In this document: piece by piece, positions 21,534-33,170 of the stretch
Numbering within the stretch: position 1 is the first letter of the stretch
Layout of the letters: each line of letters begins with the position of its first letter
Origin: Hymenopus coronatus
Lineage: Eukaryota; Arthropoda; Insecta; Mantodea; Hymenopodidae
NCBI GenBank assembly: GCA_030762935.1
Contig: CM060883.1
Location: 32,821,501-32,885,500 of the forward strand
Length of the DNA: 64,000 nt
Reading direction: 5' to 3'
Made by a program: the position numbers and the translations under genes
Notes under the pieces: model-generated
Told to the model about the DNA's origin: nothing
What the model saw: only the letters and a program-made list of their open reading frames with translations
Database searches by the model: none

Positions 21534-21606
21534 TGCTGCTGTTCTTAGCGTCCCACTCTCTACTGGGCGTGAAAGACCGCTTAATTGCTCTGAGGCCTCT
21601 TTATCC
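21534..21606 (-). mobile_element. SINE B fragment
   Basis: GTTCTTAGCGTCCCACTC, GGGCGTGAAAGACCGC and TGAGGCCTCTTTATC match the 3' part of SINE B. Confidence 0.65.
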
Positions 21607-22224
21607 CACTAGAATTTTTTTTAAGGGGACCTACTTGTGAAAATTTCATATCCAACGTTTCTTACGCAATTGCGTTCATTTTTTATTTTCATAACTAATT
21701 CTGAAAGTTTGAGGTAAATGAATCAATTGCTATTGACAAAAAAATGATTTTAATTTTTTTAACTACTCTACCAAGAAGCGCCTCGATTTTCAAAATTTTG
21801 TAACAAAACTTCATATGTACATACCTAGAATTATAACTTAAAAAAAATATCGGATGATTTTCAGGAAATTATTCGTTCATATTTTATTCATTATTTTTAT
21901 GGGTTATTTAATTTTGTTGACGCAAATATAATTAAATTTCTTGTTTACAAAATTAATTCGATAATTTTCATTTATTGTGATATTAAGGCTCTCTGGTAGA
22001 AAAATCAAATGTATTGGTTGAAATGTTCACCACAAGGAGTATTTTGAACATTTACATGCGTTGGAAAATATTTGTAGTGTCATTTGTTTCCATTAAAACT
22101 TCCATTTAAAAGGTCACGTGACAAGTGTTTAAATTGCAAGTGGTTGAACATTACTTCGGCCTAATAATCTTAAAGACCACGGTATATTATTGTACTAAAA
22201 TCTAAAACTCAAAATCTTAAAGAA
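21607..22224. other. Unassigned AT-rich spacer
   Basis: Nothing recognised. Confidence 0.4.
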
Positions 22225-22895
22225 TTTTTGGTGGTTACCATGTGGTTGAAATGCGTTTCTATGCAGAGCTAGGATATATAATTTTCTCACACGGAAAGTT
22301 GTATTTTAAGTCTGTAACAAATAACAAGGAATATCTCAGAAATGATCAATTCCACGAGAAAAAAAACGTACACGACATAAATTATTTATTTTAACGTGAT
22401 TTACATTTTTGTGTAATAAGTCTTTGTCTATTTCTTACGGTTTATCAGTTAAACAAAATTCGGCAAAATTCATCCCAAATAAAGTGGTCTTCAAAGGTTA
22501 TTTCCAGAAAATTCAAGATATACATTTTATTTGGGATGTAAATATCTTGAATATAGGGTATTTTAATCAAAACCATTAGACCCATTTTTGATAAAATCAA
22601 AATTTTCGAAAATGTTTCCATGTAAAGGGTAGTTTGTGGTGGGAGAATCTTCTTAAAAATCGTCGTTTCACATCCTTGGAAGATACAAAACCTAAACACC
22701 AAGTTTGGTATTTAACAACATTTTCGTTTTTGAGCTATGCTGTCCACAGACAGACAAACAGACACATGCCATTTTCGGACTTAGGGGACACTAAAACATA
22801 TATTTCCGGTGAAATCTCGACATCGAAATTTTGGGTGGAATACAATACGTTCTGTATTCACAATGTACATTGTATATGCGGGCAAAAGAAAAAAA
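22225..22895 (+). mobile_element. HpA element, 5'-truncated
   Basis: Begins near ACCATGTGGTTGAAATGCG and carries TTTCTTACGGTTTATC, the altered palindrome AAACACCAAGTTTGGTATTT (about 22693-22712), and a diverged hairpin ending GGGCAAAAGAAAAAAAAA. The next copy follows at once. Confidence 0.8.
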
Positions 22896-22897
22896 AA

Positions 22898-23713
22898 TCT
22901 GATGTGTTCCACTTACACGACTCTGTGCATCAAATTATTGTTAAAAAGCTTATGTTTCTATTTACTTCATGCTAATCGAAAAAAAAAAATAGCAGAAATA
23001 AGTCATATTACTTGCTTCCATGCAGGTAGAAGGGAAATAAGTGAATAGCATAGGCTATAGTACTCAAAAGCTGGCTGCTATGGGACTGAAGTTCCTTTGT
23101 TTGTATGGACAGGAGTTGAAACATTTCTCGTATGAGAGAAGTATGTTTTTAAAGTGAAACCAATAACATGGAATATCCCAAAAACGATCCACTCCACGAA
23201 AAAAATGTATATAGTATAAATCGTGTGTTTTAAGGAGTTCTACATTTTTTGTTAAGTGAGTCTTTGTCTATCTCTTATGGTATGCCAGTTATGTACAATT
23301 CCATAAAACTCATCCGGCATAAAGTAGACTTCAGAGGCCATTGCCAGAAAATTCAAGATATACATTCTATTTTTCAGGTAAATATCTTTAATGCACAATA
23401 TTTTAATCAAAATCGTAAGAGCCATTTTTGAGTAAACAAACATTTTCGAAAATTTTTTGCGTTGAAGGTGGGGCGATTTTCTTGAAAATCTTCGAGACGC
23501 AGAACTTAAATACCAAGTTTATTTTCGTTTTTGAGCTATGCTGACCACACACACACACACACACATACAGGAACCTTTTTCCAAAAATGCTTTTTTTGGA
23601 TTCAGGGGGACCCAAAACAAGTATTTCCGGTGAAATCTCGGTATCGAATTTTTGGTTGCAATACAATACCTTCTCTATACGCTATGAACATAGTACGTGT
23701 AGAGAAACTAATA
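22898..23713 (+). mobile_element. HpA element, full length, second unit of a chain
   Basis: Starts TCTGATGTGTTCCACTTAC and ends CTATGAACATAGTACGTGTAGAGAAACTAA. The CA tract lies around 23547-23566. The palindrome is half deleted (AAATACCAAGTTTATTTTCG). Confidence 0.85.
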
Positions 23714-23949
23714 AAAAGTAAATCGGCTTGCGTTCACTAACTACTCAATAGTCGTCGATGATTTTACAGCACTTTCCCCCTGGAAGAAATAAGGAACTTT
23801 GATTCTGAGAACGGTGTTACTTGTCAACAATGCAATGCTGCAATTCGCTGAAGTGGGGTCATATCTTGTCGTGGAGCGGCTATAAAAATGTAATTTCCTA
23901 GCGCTCGTCCCACGTGATTCATATAAGCCGATTGGAAAGTAATGGATAC

Positions 23950-24025
23950 AGGACCGAGCGAAACGGTTCCGCTATAATGTGCGAGGCTCATATTCAAGAG
24001 GTCGCGGGTTCCATTCCCGGTGGCT
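23950..24025 (+). mobile_element. tRNA-like sequence
   Basis: A B-box GGGTTCCATTCCCGG lies in the right position behind an AACGGTTCCGCTATAATG region that could be a degenerate A-box and D arm. No 3' body could be defined before the next tRNA-like head at 24066, so this may be a dimeric SINE head. Confidence 0.4.
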
Positions 24026-24065
24026 CCCTACCTTAACCATGGGACTCATTTTTTTCCCCCTCGGC

Positions 24066-24390
24066 GCCTGTCCCAGTAGCTCAGTCGGTAGAAATCCTGC
24101 CTGCCGTGCGAGGGACCACGGTTAGATTCCCGGCGGGGGAGGGCGATTTTTCTCTAGCACCGCTTGTCTTTCACCAAGGGTACGATCCCATGGGACAGTA
24201 TATGGGATTTGTGATGGTCAAAGCGGCGTTCTGGGTGGGTTTTCCACGGGCTCTGCGGTTTCCCTTGTCATCATTCCACCAATTCCGCCATCATCACTTT
24301 TCCTTTTTAGCTATTTCGCCTTCATTTCATATAACATTCCTCACTCTCATTCCTGACTATGGGTCGATCACTCTTCAAGGTTCTTCACTC
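24066..24390 (+). mobile_element. SINE D
   Basis: Forward-strand head: TAGCTCAGTCGGTAGAAATC (A-box region) and ACGGTTAGATTCCCGGC (near-consensus B-box). The body includes GGGTTTTCCACGGGCTC, GCGGTTTCCC and CATTCCACCAATTCCGCC, which resemble the body block of SINE G (43323-43570). An open frame across it simply follows the SINE. Confidence 0.7.
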
Positions 24391-25997
24391 TAATTAAGTG
24401 CTCATCTAGTCATCTAGAGGCTTCTGGCACTACACTCACGTGTATCTCCTAAAAGAGTAAGATAAACTAAGTACAGTATTTTTCAGAACATGACAAAACT
24501 CTTGCCAATTAATTTTGAGATTAGATGGTTTGCGGTTGGAAACCAACCCTCCCAGTTGCTAAGCCTTCCACTTACTGTTCTCTTAATTGCGTATCTCGAC
24601 TTGCAAGTAGTCTTCGGGTCTCCAGGAAATAGATTTGAACACGTTGCTTCTCGCCCTAGTACAGGGTCGTCTTTTGTTTACTAATGCTTATTGCGCATTA
24701 ACAGTGGGAGCGCTCCCGTTTGAAGCCCATCATGTTTTGGAGAAAAGTATATGCACCCTGGTCGCCAAGGGACTGCTGGAGTAGTATATTCTAGCATGGA
24801 TTTCCTCCCTCATCCATTTCCTCTCATTTCATTTTCCTGTTTCAGGTTGAACTCGGGACATAGTGGCGGCTGGTGTCGGACAGAATGCCCTCCAAGATGG
24901 GGTTGTCGCAAGAGCATTCTGAAGGGACCTCTCGAGCCTTGCTCCTAAGGCTGAATAGTCAAGCTTGTAACTATTAGGGAACTCTGCGCGTCTCTGTTGA
25001 GTGCGCCGCCTGTCCTGTAGCCCATACGTCTTTTGCGGTTCTTTCACATCACCCGTTCCTCCCAGGGGTGAATGCAAAATTATCCATTGGGGTTCAAGGT
25101 ACAAGGTATTTCCTCCGTAACCTGTTCATTGTCATAGCCAATGGGATACACGATTCAGGATTCTAAAATCTTCTACCTATGTAAACAAGCACTCAATAAG
25201 TGAGAGATGCATACTCTGAAAGATTATTGGGTTTAGATTTCGAATCTGCTTATTTGAATACTGAACCATATTTTCTTGAGAAAAGATAAATCCAAATTTA
25301 ACATTTCTGACTTGTTAAAATCAGTCCCCGTTAGGAGCGTTGCGGGAGTGACATTTTCAAGCACTCGTACATCAATTTATAATATTCCATTTCAAACAAC
25401 AAAATATTTTATAGAGCAACAGAGAGAGATTACCGACAAGGATAGTCGTTAAGGCACAGAATCGTGAACAAGATATCTGCGACTGAAAACCTGCCAATAT
25501 CATCCTCCCTGACGGGGTTATTTTCCAGGTTTTTCTCAGTCCTCAGGTATCCAACTCAGTCCTGGAACGCTTCCTTCCCAAAATTGCTGCCCCAATTACC
25601 ATTTTCATTTCATGCATCACCAGTGCCCAGCCTGTGGTTAGATAAGAACACTACCACCATAGTTTTAAATTTCGTTTAATCAATTCCCTTATTCTAATAA
25701 AATTTTCGTCGTAATCAATATTCTTAATACTTCCTGAGGAATGATAATAGTTATTTCCTATTGTTTTCGATTGCTTCATCACAGCATTTCAAAGTTCTTT
25801 TGATTATTATCATAGATCACAAAACCTTGTGCACCTTATAAAATATGCTTTCTATAATAACGACAGTCAACTAGAGTTTAATCCAAGTCTATCTGACTTT
25901 TCTATTGAAACAAAGCTAATCCTGTCTTTATTGTCAGCTGGCATTACTTTACTGCTTTACAATTATTTGAATATATTGAAGTACCGTTTACTGGCCG
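24391..25997. other. Unassigned, HpA-free
   Basis: Part of the longest stretch without HpA. 24830-25110 is richer in G+C than its surroundings and could be the remainder of a longer repeat, but it has no second copy here. Confidence 0.4.
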
Positions 25998-26060
25998 CGC
26001 TATGGCAGAGTGGTTAGACCGCTCACCTCTCCAGGTTCTCCGGTTTGCAACTGAATGTAC
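25998..26060 (+). mobile_element. tRNA-like SINE head
   Basis: ATGGCAGAGTGGTTAGACCG followed by CTCACCTCTCC matches the A-box half of the SINE B/G heads. The B-box half is degraded (CGGTTTGCAACTG). Confidence 0.5.
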
Positions 26061-26535
26061 TGCTACCTAAAGTCGAACTGAACTATACAGTAAACAAGGA
26101 CAAACTAATGACACCTTGAGTCTATAGAGAGAAAACAATAAATCGAACAGCCTTGTTCTACCTAAGCACTAAAACTGTGCTGTAATTGGCTGGTATTCCC
26201 GCTCCCAATAGCGTCTATTTTCATGAGTTGGAAACTATTCTTCTATTTCACTACTAACTCTTAGTAACTTTCCAATAACTTTCAGAATCTCAACACCCCT
26301 TCAAGCTTACGTTGTCTATGTTAGCTCAAGGACATTCTTTTATACATTTTGCCCCAATTCCATGGCTATTGTCCTAAAAACCTTGCGAAAGATTTCTCTT
26401 TTATACCCATGTACAGTTTCAGCTATCTAGTCTCTCTTATAATTAAGGGTATGCTAACATCCCTCTCAATTCTGCATTGCATATATTTACATTATCTTGC
26501 TTACTAATTATTTACATCCTCTTGCATCCATTAGG
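26061..26535. other. Unassigned spacer between SINE B head and SINE B tail
   Basis: No match to the SINE B body; possibly later insertion or unrelated sequence. Confidence 0.35.
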
Positions 26536-26640
26536 CTCATGGCCTCTGAGCAAAATTAAGCGGCTTTCACGCCCAGTTTAGAATGGAACGTTAAGACTGC
26601 AGCAGTTAAAGAGCACCCATAAATAAAAGCAATTTAAATT
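26536..26640 (+). mobile_element. SINE B, 3' fragment
   Basis: GGCCTCTGAGCAAAATTAAG, CTTTCACGCCCAG, AGTTAAAGAGC and CATAAATAAAA match the end of 10263-10510. Confidence 0.7.
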
Positions 26641-27360
26641 TAACAAGATATTGTGTAGTGCTTTACGCTATTATTGAAGGACAGAAAGGTTAAAGAATTG
26701 ACAGAGCTATACGATGGTAGCCTACAAGTATTACATTTGCACCTGAAATTGTATGATTCTGAAATGGTAAAATGGCAACAATAAAAAGTTGTTCCGCTTG
26801 GCCTGGCAACGCCCACGAGACCACACTGACATCTCGTGTTCTGTAAGGAATACATAGCGGAACAAAATGAAGGATGTTTGCAGTTATCGGAGAGGGAGTA
26901 AAGTTAAACTACTTACAAATTGTACATATAAGCCTTTTGGTACTCAAAGCACGTTTAATGTCAGATCAAAGATTTGTAGTTGTTTTATGTAACTGTTATT
27001 ATTGTAATGAACTTGACTAAAAGAGCAATTATCATCGAATGGTTGAAAGCTGGTTGAGTGCAACCATAACCAAATCTAACGTATGATGGAATACAAAGTT
27101 TAATTCACTCCATTCCTTAAACCAGGTGTTCAGTTTTAACCATGGTTTCCAGCGTAATAACATCTCAATTATGTACAGTGCCTTTAGAGACAGGAGATTC
27201 TACTTAATAAGAAGCTATCAGTGTTGCCAACCCGTGCTTAGAGACATAACCTAGATTACCGTACAAAATAAGCTAAAAATGTCTAAACACAAACTTAAAA
27301 AAGCTAGAAAGATATTAATTTCTTAACCAGGATTCTTAGTTAACAAAGCTCTATAACAAT
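26641..27360. other. Unassigned spacer
   Basis: Nothing recognised. Short frames only. Confidence 0.4.
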
Positions 27361-27640
27361 GACTGCCTCTGCGGTCGAGTGGTCAGCGTTCTGGTTCTCA
27401 CCCAGAGGCCCCGGATTAGATTCCAAATTGGGGCGGGGAATTTTCTTTTAACCAGAATAATTTCCTATTTTACCCTACAGTCTGGATGTGAGTGAATGTG
27501 CGTACGATTGAATAAAAGAAAATGATTAAAAACCTAACGTTAAAGAACCTCCAGTCAGCGAGTTGTTTCTAATGCAAAGCTTCTGAAGTGACCATATTTA
27601 AAGGGGCTATATAATGAAACAATGGAGAGAAAAAAAAAAC
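27361..27640 (+). mobile_element. SINE C, full length
   Basis: Forward-strand head with TCGAGTGGTCAGCGTTC (A-box) and CGGATTAGATTCCAA (B-box), then body blocks AATTTCCTATTTTACCCTA, CAGTCTGGATGTGAGTGAATG, AACGTTAAAGAACCT and GGGGCTATATAATGAAACAA, and a short A-rich end. It shares the body of 5130-5391 and 32029-32295. Confidence 0.8.
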
Positions 27641-28854
27641 TCCAGTAAAAGTTTATTTTGACTACAGAACGGATTTCGGGCCTTTTTTGTTCTTTTTTCT
27701 AGGAAAAAAACCCCTAATTTGCATTGTTGTTTCAAAAATCCATAGAAATAATTCCTGTAAACTCCTGTTTACCCCTTACTTTGACTGTATTTTGTTTTAC
27801 ACAGCATTTTCTATTTCCATGTACTATACGCAAGTGTGAATGCATCATGCATGTGATTCAGCAAAGCAGGGAAATCAGCTTTCCCTCTGCCGACACATTT
27901 AACTTCTACCAAAGTAGCAAATTTGAAAAAGTTAAAATTACCGCCAAGCGGGAATAATATTTTTTTTTACTGTTAATACGAAATTAAAAAAAAAAAAAAA
28001 AAAACAAACTAGATTTGAGGAGAAAAAAGCCAAATTGGAAACACTGGACGCTATTCTCATGAGGAGACTTGAATGTTGTCTCTCTAGCGGCAGGTGTTCA
28101 TACTTGATGGTTAGGAGGAGCTATCTATTCAATGATATTTTCTCCTATATTGACACCAGAATGATAACACTCAACCACAGTCCACGGTGTATTTTGTTCA
28201 TATCCAGCTTGACCGACAAAGAACAGGCAACATGTGAATGTTATTCATTACCACGATAGGAGGAATCTTGGAAGGTCTAACTGTATTAGCAACGCAACCA
28301 CATCCCTAGCGTTGTGGATTGCTTTTACTTCCACAAACCACTAGCGCTCATTTTATCCAGAGGTCGCTGTCATAGCTTTCTCTTCCAGAAACAAAACAGC
28401 GCTCCTTCTCGGTAAAGTATGCTGTGGCTACAATGTAAGCTCATCAGTCAACTATGACGCCATTCTTGCTCAATTGGCGTGCATGAAATCAGGATAAAAA
28501 TGAGTATAAACTATAAAAGTTAACACAGGTTACTCGCTAAAAGTTATGTCTCTACAAATCTGGAATTATAAACTTGTGCAAATGGTTAATCGACAATTAA
28601 ACCGTTCCAACGACGATTTGAAACGCAAGATATGCTGTCTTCCACTCAAAAGTTCCAATGTCAAGATTTCCACTGAAATTTACAATTTGGGATTCCCTTG
28701 AAGAAGAAATAATAATAATAATTATTATAATTACTATTATTATAATTTTTAGAAAAACATCTACCTGTAAAGTGCAAATGCGTATGTGTATGCAACATTT
28801 TGGTTGAGGTTACCTTAAAGAAAGGGTTTTCTTGACATCCAACGACGTTATTAT
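27641..28854. other. Unassigned, with A run and AAT/ATT microsatellite
   Basis: A(18)-type run at about 27986-28003 and AAT/ATT repeats at about 28708-28747. The frame at 28035-28259 (74 codons) shows no known domain. Confidence 0.4.
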
Positions 28855-29170
28855 TGTTTAATTGCTTTTTCACAGAAGACGTGCGTAGTTCAGGAGTTGG
28901 ATAAGTAGAATAAGACTGAATAATTCAATGCCATAAACGGAATTTGAGCCTCGGATCTCCTAGTCTATAGTCGGTTGCTCTACCACTGAGCTACCATGGC
29001 AACAGGCTGGCACGGCATTAAATTTCTCAACTGTCTCGCATGTTTCCCGGTAAAGCACAAGGTGTTCTCAAATTAATTTAAGATGACACACTCCATGTGC
29101 AACTTACAATGTCATAAGTACTTTAAGTCCTAGGCTTCATTGTTTAGTCAAATATTTAGGTCAATTGAGA
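28855..29170. mobile_element. SINE E copy
   Basis: Matches 62241-62543 from TTAATTG-TTTTT-CACA through AATTCAATGCCATA, CTCAACTG-CT-GCATG, TTTCCCG-TAAA-CACAAGGTG and TCTCAAATTA. Its minus-strand tRNA-like module has GTAGCTCAGTGGTAGAGC as a clear A-box and D arm; the B-box (GAGGCTCAAATTCCG) is degenerate. Confidence 0.75.
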
Positions 29171-29177
29171 AATTTAA

Positions 29178-29957
29178 TGTGTTTTGTGTCCCCGTGAATC
29201 CAAAAAAAAAAAAAAAAAAAAAAAAAGAATTTTTGGAAAAACGTCCGCGTGTGTGTCTGACTGTGGATAGCTCAAAAACGAAAAGGCCGTTGAGTATCAA
29301 ACTTGATATTTAAGTGTGGTATCTTCCAAGCATGCGACACGAAGATTTTTAAGAAAATCCCCCCACCCCAAACTACCTTTTATATGGAACTATTTCGAAA
29401 ATTTTAGTTTTCTCAAAAATTAAATAATTTTTATAAAAATATCGTATATTTAAGATATTTATCTGACAAATAAAATGCGTATCTTGAATTACTTGGGAAT
29501 AGCCTCTGAAAACTATTCTGGATGAATTTTACGGAATATTGTATAACTGCTAACCCGTAAAAGATGGACAAAAACTTAACACACAAAAAATGTAGAGCTT
29601 GTTAAAGCATACAATTTATGTTATATACATTTTTTCGTGGAGCAGATCGTTTTTGAGATACTCCTTGTTTTTGGTTTCACCTTTAAAAAACTTAACTTCT
29701 TTCTCATACAGGAATATTTCAACACCGGTCCATACAAAGAAAGGAACTTCAATCACATAGCAATCAGCTTTTGACTATCACTTTAACCTATGGCACTCCT
29801 TTGTTTCGCTTCTACTTACAAGGAAGCAAGTAATAAGACTTTTTCTGCTAATTTTTCTCGATTAGCATGAAGTAAATAGAAGTATAAGCTTTTAAACAAT
29901 AATTTGTTACAGAGATGTAGAGAAAGTCATGTGAACGGAACAATTCAGATTTTTACG
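29178..29957 (-). mobile_element. HpA element, hairpin missing
   Basis: Starts at GTTTTGTGTCCCCGTGAATCC followed by an A25 run (29202-29226), short TG tract and GTATCAAACTTGATATTT (palindrome variant). It ends GTCATGTGAACGGAACAATTCAGATTTTT, joined directly to the next copy. Confidence 0.85.
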
Positions 29958-30801
29958 TTCTCTACACGTACTATGCACCTAGTGTATAGAGAAAGAATTC
30001 TAATGCATCCAAAAATTCGATACCGAGATTTCACCGGAAATGCAGGTTTTGTGTCCCCCTGAATCTAAAACAAGCATTTTTGGAAAAACGTCCGTGTGTG
30101 TGTTTGTTTGTTTGTCTGTGTGGCTGTGGACGGCATAGCTCAAAAACGAAAAGACCGCTGGTATTCAAGTTCGGTATCTTCCAGGGATGCGACACGAAGA
30201 TTTTGAGAAAAATACTTCCACCCCAAACTACCCTTTACATGAAACTTTTTTCGAAAATTTTGGTTTTCTCAAAAATGGTTCTAACGATTTTGATTAAAAT
30301 ATCGTATATTAAAGATAGTCACCTGAGAAATCATATTTATATCTTCAATTTTCTGGTAATAGCCTCTGAAGACAACTTTATTCTGGATGAACTTTACGGA
30401 ATTTTGTATAACTGCTAACCCGTAAGAGATAGACAAAAACTTATCACACAGAAAATGTAGAGCACATTAAAGCACACAATTTATGTTATATGCAAGTTTT
30501 TCGCGAAGTTGATCGTTTTTGAGATATTCCTTGTTTTTGGTTTCACCTTTAAAAACTCAACACTTTTCTCATACAGGAATTTTTCAGCACCGGTCCATAC
30601 AAACAAAGGAACTTCAGTCACATGGCAGTCAGCTTTTGACTATCACTTTAACCTATGGTACTCCTTTACAAGGAAGCAAGTAATAGGAGTATTTCTGCTA
30701 ATTTTTTCTCGATTAGCATAAAGTAAATAAAAGCATAAGCTTTTTAACAATAATTTGTTGCAGGGATGTAGAGAAAGTTATGTGAATGGAAGACATCAGA
30801 A
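29958..30801 (-). mobile_element. HpA element, full length
   Basis: Starts with the hairpin (CTACACGTACTATGCACCTAG) and ends TTATGTGAATGGAAGACATCAGA. It is 844 bp long. The left half of the palindrome is deleted (GGTATTCAAG). Confidence 0.85.
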
Positions 30802-31264
30802 TGAATGCAATAATTTCCCTTCCATATATGTCTTTTGCAGCTCCAGATGATATTGCTATTGCAATGCCAAGGCTCCACGCCGTTTCCTGACCTTAATCTT
30901 GACGTCATCAACATGGCTGTTCAAGGAACCAATACATTAATGTATGAGTAGGATAGAACGCGCCGACCGCCGTGTTTTGTTGCTTAAGTTGGTAATTAGC
31001 AGCCTTTCACGGTATTTCAACGTAACCTCTTACATTACGGATTGCATTACGTTTTAAACATCAAGAGGAAAATTAGTGACGACCTTGCGTGTATAAAAAC
31101 GGCACCCATTCCGGGCTATGAATCACTTGAGCAATGATTATTACCCGCAGTAGTAAAAAATAAGAGATAAGTTGGCTGTACTCGCCGCCACATCAGAACG
31201 TTTGCCAACAAGGTCGGAAGGCGTTGACCTGCATGTCTGGGTGACCGCTTCCCGCCCTAGTGCT
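30802..31264. other. Unassigned spacer
   Basis: Nothing recognised. Confidence 0.4.
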
Positions 31265-31340
31265 TTTTACTTTCTCTACACGTACTATGTACACGGTGTA
31301 TATAGATGGTATTGTAATGCACTCCCCTGTATCAAAAAAT
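31265..31340 (-). mobile_element. HpA hairpin-end fragment
   Basis: TTTTTACTTTCTCTACACG followed by CTATGTACACGGTGTATATAG and GGTATTGTAATGCACTCC. It breaks off after 76 bases and abuts a forward copy. Confidence 0.8.
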
Positions 31341-31342
31341 AA

Positions 31343-31732
31343 TCTGATGTGTTCCATTCACACGACTTTCTCTACATCTCTGCAACAATTTACTGTTAAA
31401 AAGCAATGTTTCTATTTACTTCATGCTAATCGAGAAAAAATTAGCAGAAAAAGGTCTTATTGCTTGCTTCCTTGTAAGTAAAAGCGAAATAGGGAAGTAC
31501 CATAGGTTAAAGTGATAGTCAAAAGCAGCTGCTATGTGACTGAAGTTCCTTTGTTTGCATGGATAGGAAGATATTAAACCTAAATAAACCTAAATACCAA
31601 GTTTGGTATTTTACCGACTTTTCGTTTTTGAGTTATCGTGTTTACTGACACACGGACACACACGTATATATTTTGGTGGAGTGCAATACCTTTTCTATAC
31701 ACTATGTACATAGAACATGTAGAGAAAGTAAT
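31343..31732 (+). mobile_element. HpA element, internally deleted
   Basis: Starts TCTGATGTGTTCCATTCAC, jumps from CATGGATAGGA (about 31566) to GATATTAAACCTAAATA, keeps the palindrome (about 31595-31614), and ends with the hairpin and GTAGAGAAAGTAA. It is 390 bp long with both natural ends intact. Confidence 0.8.
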
Positions 31733-31992
31733 AAACACTTCAACATTCCTTCAAGCAAAACACACTGTCTTACGCTCTGCATATTTTAATGACATAATTA
31801 AGTATATGTATAAAAATTAGGTTTATAACAAAATGATTTCGGTATAACCATGGATGTGTGCCTACAACTACTTTCATATGAACTACAATAATTGTTTAAC
31901 GCTGCACGCTGTTGAGGTTGTGTTATTCGCGCCAAACTGGCCTCTCTTATTACCTGTCTCAGCCATCGCTATGCACAAGATCTTTAACTATT

Positions 31993-32028
31993 TTTGGTAA
32001 GGTTTATCTCGATTAAAATGAAGTAGAC
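31993..32028 (-). mobile_element. HpA fragment interrupted by SINE C
   Basis: TTTATCTCGATTAAAATGAAGTAG matches the 5' subterminal block on the reverse strand. It stops where SINE C begins. Confidence 0.55.
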
Positions 32029-32295
32029 TGGCCCCGTAGTTCTGTAAGTAGAGCTTTTGCCTGCTGTGCTACGGGACCCAGTTTCGATTCCCGGCTGCGG
32101 TTTGGGGTTTCTCTGTAATCCAGATTATTTCCTAATTTACTCTCAGTCTGGAAGGATGAATGTGAGTGTGTGATATACTGATCAAAATTAAAGATTAATA
32201 GAACATCCAACGATGTCAGTGTACGAGTTTTAAAGGAGAATGCCGTCGATAGGACCATAATAATTAAAGATGGGATATAAATGGAACAATAAAAA
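32029..32295 (+). mobile_element. SINE C
   Basis: Head with GTAGTTCTGTAAGTAGAGC (A-box) and CAGTTTCGATTCCCGG (B-box); body TTATTTCCTAATTTACTCTC and AGTCTGGAAGGATGAATG; end GGATATAAATGGAACAAT. The 3' body is more diverged than in the other two copies. Confidence 0.75.
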
Positions 32296-32296
32296 C

Positions 32297-33170
32297 CTGA
32301 TGTGTTACACTCACATGACTTTCTCTAGCTACTCTACAAACAAAACTTCTTGCGAAAGATAATTCTTCTTTCAACACCATGCTAATCGAGATAGACATTA
32401 GTAGAAATTTACTACTTAGTTCCTTTGGAACTGAGGGAGTGCACTATGCTAAAGTGATAGTCAATTGTTTTAAAAGGCTGTCGTTATGCGATTGTCATTG
32501 CAAATCGCTTCTTTATTTGGCCAGACGTAGAATAAAAGAAAAACGGACACTTACGTCTGAGAAAAGTGTAAGTACTCCATAAGTGAAACTAAAAACAAGG
32601 AATACCTCGAAAACGGTAAGCTCCACGAAGAAAATGTATGGGACATAACTTGTGTATTTTAATAAGATCTATATTTTTAGTATTGTAAGTTTTTGTCTAT
32701 CTGTTACGGTTTACCAGTTAAGCCAAATTAAGCAAAATTCATCCACATTAAACAGATCTTTAGAAGCTATTCTCACAAAATTCAAGATATACATTTTATT
32801 TGTGATAGAAATAGCTTTAACAAGTCGGATTTTAATCAAAATCGTTGGAGCCATTTTTAAGTAAAACAAAATTTTCGAAAATTTTTCCATGTAAGGGGTA
32901 GTTGGGTGGGGGCATTTTCTTGAAAATCGTCGTGTCTCATCTCCAGAAGAGACAAAACTTAAATACCAAGTTTGTTATTTAACCGTGTTTTCGTTTTTGA
33001 GCTATGCTGTCCACAGACACCCACACACACACGGACCTGTTTCTGAAAATGCTTTTTTTGGATATAGGGGGTCCTAAACATGTATTTCCGGTGAAAACTC
33101 GACAAGGAATATTTGGGTTGAATACTATACTTCCCTATCTGTTGTACATACGGGGCTAGAGAAAGTAAAA
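32297..33170 (+). mobile_element. HpA element, full length, diverged subtype
   Basis: Starts (C)CTGATGTGTTACACTCAC and ends TGTTGTACATACGGGGCTAGAGAAAGTAA (874 bp). The end reads GGGGCTAGAGAAAG instead of CGTGTAGAGAAAG, a variant also seen reverse-complemented at 10173, 14327 and 39118, so it marks a subfamily. Confidence 0.85.

Noticed and set aside
24106..24393. 95-codon frame
   Set aside because: It lies across a SINE D head and body with intact polymerase III boxes.
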